Positions 7,285 through 13,518 of a stretch of 19,742 bases of DNA are shown piece by piece. The stretch lies in NCBI GenBank assembly GCA_026770585.1, contig MU647680.1, forward strand, positions 26,594-46,335. Reading direction: 5' to 3'. The stretch comes from Baffinella frigidus (Eukaryota > Cryptophyceae > Cryptomonadales > Baffinellaceae). How positions within the stretch are numbered: the stretch's first letter is position 1; every line of letters starts with the position of its first letter. A program made the translations under genes and the position numbers. The notes under the pieces are model-generated. The model saw only the letters and a list, made by a program, of their open reading frames with translations. It was not told the DNA's origin and did no database searches.

Positions 7285-8043
7285 TCACAGAACCACCTCT
7301 ACGATGCGCACCTCGAAGTTCCCGAAATATACGAGCGCGGCACGTTCGAGTGGTGTGTTGTTCGCGTTGTAGGCCGACATGTACCGTCTCAGTTGCTTCT
7401 TGTCCTTGCGCAGGTTGGCGACAGTGGGCGCAGACACTTCGAGCTCAAGCACAAAGTCCGATGCAATCTCTATGTCAACGCGACCCGTAAGGATGGAAAC
7501 CCCGTTCTCGTGCTTGTAGACATTCTTCTCCACCAAACAAGGAATTTTCATCTTGTACAGCTTGTTTAGCAGTGCGAGTTGGTAGGCTTTCTCGCTACAG
7601 CCGTCCCCCAGTTCGAAATAGGTGCTGCCGACCACCTCCAGCAAGTTGCCCCACTCGATCGACCACGGTTTAAACTCCGTGCCACTCGGCATGTTCGGTG
7701 GCGGTACGGCTGCGTTTTCGCCGCCCAGTTTGATAACACGGTGGGGGACTGGGTCAGTGTCACGTCCCTCCCCGTTCGACATCTTAAACCGCTTGACAAC
7801 GTCTGTGTGGTCGAGAGCGGTGGAAAACGCACGACCCTTCGTGTGAAACGCGCCACCACGCACGATAGGGTTGCTTGTCGGTATGGACAGACCCCCCCTA
7901 CCATCCAGGCAACGCGAGCGGAGATATGGGATTCGAAGTCGCATGCCCGCCCGGGCAGGAGGTGCGAGTGCGGACACAAGCAGAGACTCTGCGAAGTAAA
8001 CAGAAGCTACCATGAACACCCATAGTACAACACGTTCGCCCAT
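7285..8043 (-). CDS. GxxExxY-family protein (PD-(D/E)XK-like) with organelle-type presequence
   Basis: The ATG at 8043 gives 252 residues. Residues 5-25 are a hydrophobic signal sequence ending VSA|LAPPARAGMRLR. This resembles the signal-peptide cleavage site plus Arg-rich transit segment of proteins imported into secondary plastids (where Phe is usual after the site; here it is Leu). Residues ~135-250 match the GxxExxY family: GDGCSEKAY at 146-154, a first strand, GRVDIEI with Asp190, VLELEV at 198-203, then KKQLRRY at 215-221 and VYFGNFEVR near the end. The fold is a PD-(D/E)XK-nuclease relative. The usual acidic-x-Lys is ELE here, so Glu202 replaces the expected Lys, and activity is doubtful unless another residue substitutes. 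A TATA-like CGATAAAAAC lies 68-77 bases upstream. Domain call strong; targeting moderate. Confidence 0.75.
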   Translation of the reverse strand: MGERVVLWVFMVASVYFAESLLVSALAPPARAGMRLRIPYLRSRCLDGRGGLSIPTSNPIVRGGAFHTKGRAFSTALDHTDVVKRFKMSNGEGRDTDPVPHRVIKLGGENAAVPPPNMPSGTEFKPWSIEWGNLLEVVGSTYFELGDGCSEKAYQLALLNKLYKMKIPCLVEKNVYKHENGVSILTGRVDIEIASDFVLELEVSAPTVANLRKDKKQLRRYMSAYNANNTPLERAALVYFGNFEVRIVEVVL

Positions 8044-8110
8044 TGTGTGTTGCGTCTTGGTTGTATTTTTGGACCGTGGTGGCTGCCTATGTGTGTGACC
8101 ACACGGGTTG

Positions 8111-8120
8111 GTTTTTATCG
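8111..8120 (-). promoter_or_regulatory. Possible TATA-like box of the GxxExxY gene
   Basis: The minus strand reads CGATAAAAAC, 68-77 bases upstream of the ATG at 8043. It is a weaker match than the other boxes. Confidence 0.35.
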
Positions 8121-8140
8121 CCTGGTCGCCATTACGTGGT

Positions 8141-8150
8141 CCTTAAGTAC
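8141..8150 (+). promoter_or_regulatory. TTAAG-type core promoter element of the 8201 gene
   Basis: CCTTAAGTAC lies 51-60 bases before the ATG. A similar element (GTACTTAAG) lies 46-53 bases before the ATG at 12666. A second TATA candidate (GTATATAC) at 8174-8181 is only about 20 bases from the ATG, rather close for a start. Confidence 0.45.
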
Positions 8151-8200
8151 ACTGGCAATCCTATCTCGACTGTGTATATACAAACTGCTGCTGCTGCTGC

Positions 8201-9052
8201 ATGAACCTTCAGAGGATAGCAACATCTGTTCAGATTCAATATACACTGCTATACAAGCATCTTACCTGTACCATGCTGGAACGCCATCTATCGAGGAAAA
8301 TCACGGACAACAACAACACGGCATCTCACGGCCGGCGTTCTGGGCCCACAACACATAAGACAGACGAACAACTCACACTGCCAGTGGTGGCCACGTTGCG
8401 TCGGCCTTATATCTACAGCAAAGCTAACGCCAACAGCACCACCCCTATAGCAGTGCCCACCGCGCAACCGAAGTGCACCGCAAGAGCTGTGCGCGATGCA
8501 CCCCAATACCACGTGAATAAGAGCATAGCACCGCGGCGTTTATCGCAGTTGGACGTCACAAGATACACGTGGGGTACACCTCAGATAGACGGGAGTCCAT
8601 CGGTGGAACGAACACCGAGTTGTACCGAGATAAGCCAGCAAGAAACGAATTCCAAGAGTATCTCCACACATACAGCATTCGACACATACTCGTGTACTAA
8701 GATACACGCAAACCGCCCTGGTCACACATGGGGGGTCGCAACGCCAACCCGCCGCCGACAGGACACATACAGCGGTATGTATATTCAATTGAAGGCAACG
8801 ACCGACACAGACGACAGACGAACGGCACTCCCCGCCCTGAAGACGAAACCACCGAAAAGCATTCTCCGTGCATCACATGATCGACCACAGAGGAATACGT
8901 ACTACACGCCAACATTCGACGAAGACACCACCACCACCACCACCAATATCAACCCTTGGCCGCATATGTACCCACGTCCCACGTCCCGTGCACGCCCAAT
9001 AGTGGCTACACCCCTCGAGGCAACGAATTCACCCCACACCCCGTGCATGTAG
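8201..9052 (+). CDS. Orphan Thr/Pro/Arg-rich basic protein (283 residues)
   Basis: The ATG at 8201 follows (CTG)5. The protein has no visible domain, signal peptide or membrane segment. It is rich in Thr, Ser, Pro, Arg and Tyr, with recurring basic-aromatic strings (RRPYIYSKA, HVNKSIAPRRLSQL, RPQRNTYYTPTF). A Thr run is encoded by an ACC repeat at 8928-8944. Composition of this kind is usual for disordered, possibly nucleic-acid-binding or structural proteins. A 283-codon frame with its own TTAAG promoter element and a strong hairpin 70 bases beyond the stop supports a real gene. It is divergent from the GxxExxY gene and followed by an ankyrin gene on the same strand. Not recognised. Confidence 0.55.
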   Translation: MNLQRIATSVQIQYTLLYKHLTCTMLERHLSRKITDNNNTASHGRRSGPTTHKTDEQLTLPVVATLRRPYIYSKANANSTTPIAVPTAQPKCTARAVRDAPQYHVNKSIAPRRLSQLDVTRYTWGTPQIDGSPSVERTPSCTEISQQETNSKSISTHTAFDTYSCTKIHANRPGHTWGVATPTRRRQDTYSGMYIQLKATTDTDDRRTALPALKTKPPKSILRASHDRPQRNTYYTPTFDEDTTTTTTNINPWPHMYPRPTSRARPIVATPLEATNSPHTPCM

Positions 9053-9067
9053 AGAGAGAGAGAGAGA
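9053..9067. repeat. (AG)n microsatellite
   Basis: A short AG run directly after the stop of the 8201 gene. Confidence 0.85.
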
Positions 9068-9121
9068 CCCTTGTGTCGTGTGCCACGCACATACCAACGG
9101 AGGGAGAGAGGCAGAGGAGAA

Positions 9122-9146
9122 GTGTGTTCCCCTTCGGGGAACACAC
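9122..9146 (+). terminator. 11-bp perfect hairpin, 3-base loop, after the 8201 gene
   Basis: The arms 9122-9132 (GTGTGTTCCCC) and 9136-9146 are exact complements around TTC. The hairpin is about 70 bases beyond the stop at 9052 and upstream of the next gene, so a 3'-end signal fits. There is no canonical AATAAA after this gene. Confidence 0.5.
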
Positions 9147-9208
9147 TACAGCCGGACTACCATGTCGACACAACCACTACCGCAGCCGTAACGGTTGCAC
9201 TTGCTCCT

Positions 9209-9268
9209 ACTGGCTCATACGTTCTTCTTCAAGGATGTCATGCACAAGCTGACAACCACCTACGTCGA
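9209..9268 (-). pseudogene. Relic of the 3' end of an ankyrin gene (60 bp, like 10982-11041)
   Basis: This segment matches 10982-11041 at 56 of 60 bases by eye. That second segment is the last coding part of the minus-strand ankyrin gene at 10980-11867. Read on the minus strand, the relic keeps the same frame (QLVHDILEEERMSQ, then TAG, against RLVHDILEEERTRQ, then TAA). Only this 3' tail is present, placed just before the TATTTAAG box of the ankyrin gene at 9346. It records a duplication or recombination between ankyrin loci. Confidence 0.8.
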
Positions 9269-9274
9269 AACATG

Positions 9275-9282
9275 TATTTAAG
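9275..9282 (+). promoter_or_regulatory. TATA-like box (TATTTAAG) of the 9346 ankyrin gene
   Basis: It lies 63-71 bases upstream of the ATG at 9346 and immediately follows the ankyrin 3' relic. Confidence 0.6.
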
Positions 9283-9345
9283 AAGACCCCTTCGTGTGGA
9301 TGCCCACAGGGACTCATCGAAGGTGAAAACGGACCTGAAGCTGAC

Positions 9346-10746
9346 ATGATGTCTCTCGCAAAAGCAATGGAACACGGAACTACAGGCGACTACCCGATGT
9401 CTCTGGTAGAAGCAGTGCACAACGGAACTGCAGTCGACATGTGCAGAATATTGACACGTGATGTGCGAACAATCAACGACCCGGTAGACCTCGACGGAAA
9501 CACTGCCATGCACATCGCTGCGGCCAAAGGGGACTCTGACAAAGTGCGGACTTTGATGCAGTTTAAAGCGAAGCGGTTGATAAAGAATTGCCATGGAAAC
9601 ACTGCCATCGTGGAGGCTGTATACAATGGACAGTTGACCATAGTGTTTCAGCTCGACATGTGGCCGACAGACTCGTCGTACGCACCTATACACGATCCTA
9701 TACACGAGACGAAAAAAGGAGAGACACTTCTCATGGCCGTAGTTAAACAACTCGACAATAATGTAATGGTTTCTGTGCTGTTGGCCCTGCAAGTAGACAC
9801 GTGTGCTGTGGACGAGACCCATGGACAGACTGCGCTGATGATGGCTGTCAGTGCAGGGAATGAGGATGCCGTGTGTCTGCTTTCTTACACCAACCAAAGC
9901 TTGCATATACAGGACAAGCTCGGTAACACCGCTTTGCACATGGCAATGATGCCACCCATGCGCAACAGCCAGAAGATGATGAAAGATTTGCTAAGGCACA
10001 CATGTCAAGATACCATAAACATGACAAACAACAAGGCGCTCACTGTATTACATCTAGCAGTACGGCATTGTTCCCCCGAGACGGTACAACATCTCACGCG
10101 CTTAGGGCCGAACATACACATTGTCAACACGATTAAAATCAACGCGAATCAAGACCATGTGGTGCAGTCACCAATTTTCGATGCCGTGTGTAACCGGCCC
10201 GTACATATGGTAATCACACTACTCCAACAAGGGACATCAGACAACTATCCGACACTAGAAGCACGGGATGTACGGGGCAGGACACTGCTAATAGCCGCGA
10301 TCCAACATCAAAACGTGGCAGTGGCCAGCTGGTTGATGGAGGTTGGTGCCAGTGCCGTACCTCATTGCGACACCGGATATACGGCACTCCACTGGGCGGC
10401 ACATTGGGGATATCCAAACTTGTGCGCGCAGATCATATCCCTCGGCGGTTTCAATCGTACAAAGAACAAATGGGGTCTGACACCATACGACTATGCCGAT
10501 AACAGTGAAGATGATGAATATGATAGGGAACATGAAGGACAAGACGAACTACCCGATTCTGTTTACTATCGAAACTATTATGCATGCATGGATCTGCTAC
10601 GCCATACAGCAGAGTCGACCAGTGAGCGTATCCAGGCGTTTGCACAGTGCAGACAGGACCGCCTCGGAACCGACGCAGGCGCTAGAGTTCTACCCACGGA
10701 AATTCTGCAAATGATCCACACTATAGCACACGGCAAAGACGCGTGA
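9346..10746 (+). CDS. Ankyrin-repeat protein with RLG...LPTEIL tail (466 residues)
   Basis: ATGATG at 9346 is preceded by a TATTTAAG box at 9275. About eight ankyrin units run from residue ~45 to ~395, including DLDGNTAMHIAAAKGDSD, HGQTALMMAVSAGNEDAV, LGNTALHMAMM, ALTVLHLAVRHCSPETV, GRTLLIAAIQHQNVAV, GYTALHWAAHWGYPNL and WGLTPYDYA. An acidic linker (NSEDDEYDREHEGQDE) follows. The last ~30 residues carry AFAQCRQDRLG, then VLPTEILQMI, an F-box/PRANC-like ending shared with the gene at 2901. The protein is expected to bind partner proteins and perhaps a ubiquitin ligase; the target is unknown. A polyadenylation signal AATAAA at 10769 lies 23 bases after the stop, supporting eukaryotic-type transcript ends. 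It is convergent with the next ankyrin gene. Confidence 0.9.
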   Translation: MMSLAKAMEHGTTGDYPMSLVEAVHNGTAVDMCRILTRDVRTINDPVDLDGNTAMHIAAAKGDSDKVRTLMQFKAKRLIKNCHGNTAIVEAVYNGQLTIVFQLDMWPTDSSYAPIHDPIHETKKGETLLMAVVKQLDNNVMVSVLLALQVDTCAVDETHGQTALMMAVSAGNEDAVCLLSYTNQSLHIQDKLGNTALHMAMMPPMRNSQKMMKDLLRHTCQDTINMTNNKALTVLHLAVRHCSPETVQHLTRLGPNIHIVNTIKINANQDHVVQSPIFDAVCNRPVHMVITLLQQGTSDNYPTLEARDVRGRTLLIAAIQHQNVAVASWLMEVGASAVPHCDTGYTALHWAAHWGYPNLCAQIISLGGFNRTKNKWGLTPYDYADNSEDDEYDREHEGQDELPDSVYYRNYYACMDLLRHTAESTSERIQAFAQCRQDRLGTDAGARVLPTEILQMIHTIAHGKDA

Positions 10747-10768
10747 ACACTAACGTAAGCGGCAAGTC

Positions 10769-10774
10769 AATAAA
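10769..10774 (+). terminator. AATAAA polyadenylation signal
   Basis: A canonical hexamer begins 23 bases after the stop codon of the 9346 ankyrin gene. Confidence 0.6.
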
Positions 10775-10777
10775 ACC

Positions 10778-10904
10778 AGTTGCATTGATTTCTCACATCA
10801 AGCATCAAGCAAGTTGTATTGATTTCTCACATCGAGTACACAGTGCAAACACAGTGAGACCCCGAGATCAATATACACACTGCAAGCACAGTGAGACCTC
10901 GAGA
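10778..10904. repeat. Two pairs of short tandem repeats between convergent ankyrin genes
   Basis: A 22-base unit at 10778-10799 recurs at 10812-10833 with one change. A 30-base unit at 10838-10867 recurs at 10875-10904 with three changes. Together they fill most of the interval between the stop at 10746 and the 3' end of the gene at 10980. No gene is seen there. Confidence 0.8.
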
Positions 10905-10979
10905 GCGTGCAAATCAATGCCACCGGCGCCACCGCGAGGGGGGTCTCTTGCGAGAAAACCCTGTATGCGAAGCCGATCC

Positions 10980-11867
10980 TTACTGTCTCGTACGTTCTTC
11001 TTCAAGGATGTCGTGCACAAGCCGACAACCACCTACGTCGACTTGCCCTGGGTATGTCCATCTATCGGGGCCACCATCTGGCGAACCCCCCCCGTACTTG
11101 AATAGATCTTGAAAGATCTCGCGAGGGGTTTGAGACATCTTCGATGGCTTGGTCATTTTCGCCCATTCCTGTTGTATATCCACGGCGAGGTCTGTGGCAT
11201 CCAAATTATGAATGGTCGCATACGATGGACAACACATTGCCTCCCGAACGGCAATGCAGTTGTTATGGTAGCCTACCGCTTGTTGCACAACGAAATCTGT
11301 TGTGCTGTAGCTTCTCCCTTGGGCGTCGACGTCTGCAGCGGACATTCCTGCACGTGGGTTCCAATTCGAGATATTATTCCATGCGATATCAGGAGGGGAT
11401 TCTTCTGCTTTTGACTCCAACCGCAAATCCACATAGGCCCCTTGGTCAAGCAGGAACCGAACGACGTCAGGGTCTGCAGCCTTCGCAGCCAGGTGCAGTG
11501 CAGTCTCGTTCTCGTTGTTCAGTGCATGAATGTCGGCCCCGTAATACACCAATAGCTTCACCACAGCCGCAGCGTGTAGATCTTGGCACTTGCCGGGATT
11601 GGCAGAGACCGCGCAATTCATGGTTGAAATCGCATCGTGGAGCACCGTGTTCCCTGTAGCTTTATCGGTGGTGTTCACATTAGCGCCGTGTGCAAGCAAA
11701 ACGAATACACCTTCTGGCTTGTGAGCCCTTGCGACAGATTGCAGCGCAGTACAACACAACTCACTATGTTGGTCAACCATAAACCCTTCATATGATAGAA
11801 GCCGGTGCATATCCTCGGCATGTCCAATGCATATGGCATTCACGTAGATTGCTTCGAAATCTTCCAT
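10980..11867 (-). CDS. Ankyrin-repeat protein (295 residues)
   Basis: The ATG at 11867 has a GTAAATATATG element 88-98 bases upstream. Residues ~5-155 hold ankyrin units, with strings such as CTALQSVARAHKPEGVFVLL, AHGANVNTTDKATGNTVLHDA, KLLVYYGADIHALNNENETA and LHLAAKAADPDVVRFLLDQG. The second half is not repetitive. It contains the string TPREIFQDLFKYGGG about 45 residues from the end, a weaker resemblance to the LPxE tails of the other two ankyrin proteins. The protein ends in LVHDILEEERTRQ, the segment whose copy lies at 9209-9268. It is likely a partner-binding adaptor; no enzymatic domain is seen. It is probably a paralog of the other ankyrin genes here, and is tandem with the small one at 12004-12474. 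Confidence 0.88.
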   Translation of the reverse strand: MEDFEAIYVNAICIGHAEDMHRLLSYEGFMVDQHSELCCTALQSVARAHKPEGVFVLLAHGANVNTTDKATGNTVLHDAISTMNCAVSANPGKCQDLHAAAVVKLLVYYGADIHALNNENETALHLAAKAADPDVVRFLLDQGAYVDLRLESKAEESPPDIAWNNISNWNPRAGMSAADVDAQGRSYSTTDFVVQQAVGYHNNCIAVREAMCCPSYATIHNLDATDLAVDIQQEWAKMTKPSKMSQTPREIFQDLFKYGGGSPDGGPDRWTYPGQVDVGGCRLVHDILEEERTRQ

Positions 11868-11954
11868 GGTTCAACGATCTGCAACGATCAATGTACACGT
11901 TCTCGGACAGCTCTCCGTGAACCACAAAGACAGTGCAGTAGACAAGAGGGTGTT

Positions 11955-11965
11955 CATATATTTAC
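11955..11965 (-). promoter_or_regulatory. TATA-like element of the 10980-11867 gene
   Basis: The minus strand reads GTAAATATATG, about 90 bases upstream of the ATG. Confidence 0.4.
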
Positions 11966-12003
11966 ACTATCATATGCGGATAAATCTTCTCAGCGCGTTA
12001 GAT

Positions 12004-12474
12004 TCACTCAAGGTCTGCAAATGTAGCAGCCCACTGACGAGCTGTCAATCCATCGCGGTCCAGGGTAGACGGCGGTTCCATGCCGTGCTGCAGCATTGCA
12101 TGATACAACGTATGTTTCCCATGCGATGCAGCATAGTGCAGCGCTGTCGACCCAGCCAGAACACGGTTCATCTCGTGAACCACTAGCCTCAAACAATCAA
12201 CATGGTACTCTAAGTGTGGATACAAAGCAGCTACATCTCCAGGCGTACGTCCGTATACGTCCTCTGCAAACACATCCGAACCGTTTTCTAGCAGCATCTC
12301 TACCATATCAGAGCGGCCGTTCTCACAAGCAAGATGCAGTGGGGTTGATAGACGGTCGCAGTCAACATATTCGCGCATATGCTGACACATGATGATATCA
12401 TGCAAGTCCGCATCAGTTCCGTTCCTTATGACACTGCGCAAGTATTCAACGGTGTCATACCCATATAAAGCCAT
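12004..12474 (-). CDS. Small ankyrin-repeat protein (156 residues)
   Basis: The ATG at 12474 lies 47-56 bases downstream of a TTTATTTAAG box. Three to four ankyrin units fill the protein: VEYLRSVIRNGTDADLHD, STPLHLACENGRSDMVEMLL, GRTPGDVAALYPHLEYHVDC and STALHYAASHGKHTLYHAML. It ends in DRDGLTARQWAATFADLE, which looks like the start of a further repeat, so it may be a complete small protein or a shortened one. No LPxE tail is present. It is tandem with the ankyrin gene at 10980-11867, and its own promoter suggests independent transcription. Confidence 0.87.
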   Translation of the reverse strand: MALYGYDTVEYLRSVIRNGTDADLHDIIMCQHMREYVDCDRLSTPLHLACENGRSDMVEMLLENGSDVFAEDVYGRTPGDVAALYPHLEYHVDCLRLVVHEMNRVLAGSTALHYAASHGKHTLYHAMLQHGMEPPSTLDRDGLTARQWAATFADLE

Positions 12475-12520
12475 AGTTGCTCGAGATATACGGCCGGTTC
12501 ATACCAAGGACAACCACGCC

Positions 12521-12530
12521 CTTAAATAAA
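12521..12530 (-). promoter_or_regulatory. TATA-like box (TTTATTTAAG) of the small ankyrin gene
   Basis: Minus strand, 47-56 bases upstream of the ATG at 12474. It shares the TATTTAAG core with 6214 and 9275. Confidence 0.6.
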
Positions 12531-12611
12531 CGACAACATGCAGGCAAACGCACGACAATGGGGTGCATACAATCAACCGTGTAGTCAGATTTAACACACA
12601 TCTGGTGTGCT

Positions 12612-12620
12612 GTACTTAAG
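12612..12620 (+). promoter_or_regulatory. TTAAG-type core promoter element of the 12666 gene
   Basis: GTACTTAAG lies 46-54 bases before the ATG, similar to CCTTAAGTAC before the 8201 gene. Confidence 0.45.
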
Positions 12621-12665
12621 AGCCTCGCACACAACGAACCCAGAGGATAGCTACACTTATTCCGG

Positions 12666-12995
12666 ATGTCAGGAGATGCAAAACCTAGGTTGTTCTGCTA
12701 CAACCGACGGGACATACATACCTTGATACAGCATCTACAACGACGGGCCACGGCACCCGTCACATGTCCAGATCGGGATGCAATGCACCATACAGTACCA
12801 AACTTACGCAGTGTGCGCGACACAAAGACGGACCAGCTCCTTGTGACCGCATCTACCAAACCGCTACTAAAACCACCCCCATCGAACAACCAAACGACGA
12901 GTCGTTCAGGTGCCCGACTTCAGCGCCGCAATGCCGTCGACATACAATTGAGTGTTTCGGAACGGATGGCGGGGAAACGTCCGTTGTGGCAGTAA
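12666..12995 (+). CDS. Small orphan basic protein (109 residues)
   Basis: The ATG at 12666 follows a GTACTTAAG element, and an AATAAA signal at 13007 lies 12 bases after the TAA, so the frame has signals at both ends. The product is basic, rich in Arg, Thr, Pro and Gln, with a possible N-terminal helix (RRDIHTLIQHLQRRA) and no domain I can name. It resembles the 8201 product in overall composition and promoter type but shows no clear residue-by-residue alignment with it. It is divergent from the small ankyrin gene, with 191 bases between the two start codons. The function is unknown. Confidence 0.5.
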   Translation: MSGDAKPRLFCYNRRDIHTLIQHLQRRATAPVTCPDRDAMHHTVPNLRSVRDTKTDQLLVTASTKPLLKPPPSNNQTTSRSGARLQRRNAVDIQLSVSERMAGKRPLWQ

Positions 12996-13006
12996 CATGT
13001 GAGTTC

Positions 13007-13012
13007 AATAAA
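13007..13012 (+). terminator. AATAAA polyadenylation signal
   Basis: A canonical hexamer begins 12 bases beyond the stop of the 12666 gene. Confidence 0.6.
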
Positions 13013-13518
13013 GAGACGCTACACACTACATTGAAAACTGGTGTGTGTCTGTGGGTCGGCGTGGGCGTGGGTCGGTGCGGGTGTGTGCGTGTGCGTGTGC
13101 GTGTGCGTGTGTGTGTGTGCATGCATACAGCTTCATCCCATCTGCGTAGAAATGTGCGAACCCACAAGGCACTACTTGCAGCTCCATGTAGTATGCGGCA
13201 GTTGCACTAAGCGAGACATATCTGCAAATCGTCAAGGCACGAACGTCATATGGCAGAAGCGCTGCAACAGACCACCGATGCGACACAGCGTATGCATTGG
13301 ATGATGTACTAGCCACCCACCCCACATCGCACACCACACCACCCCCGTCCCCTCCACCACAGGTGGTTTCCAACCACGAAAAAGCCCAGCGTATTAGGTC
13401 TGTCATCCAGCCCATCCATACACACCCACACCAAACCACACCCCACTCTACCCTACTCCACCATACCCTACCATACCCTACCCTACCCTAGCACCTATGC
13501 CACCACAACGCCCCCGCA
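13013..13518. other. 506-bp stretch without a firm gene
   Basis: It begins with GT-rich low complexity (13041-13120, GTGTGC units). It ends with CCCTA/CCATA-type pentamer repeats (13440-13490). The middle (13120-13310) gives a minus-strand frame with fairly natural composition (e.g. YYMELQVVPCGFAHFYADG) but no suitable start. A decayed coding fragment is possible but cannot be shown. Confidence 0.5.

Noticed and set aside
8174-8181. GTATATAC as the main TATA box of the 8201 gene
   Set aside because: It is only about 20 bases from the ATG, leaving almost no leader; the TTAAG element at 8141 fits better.
13440-13495. CCCTA/CCATA tracts resembling telomeric repeats
   Set aside because: Irregular pentamers without a constant telomere unit, and internal to the contig; treated as low-complexity sequence.
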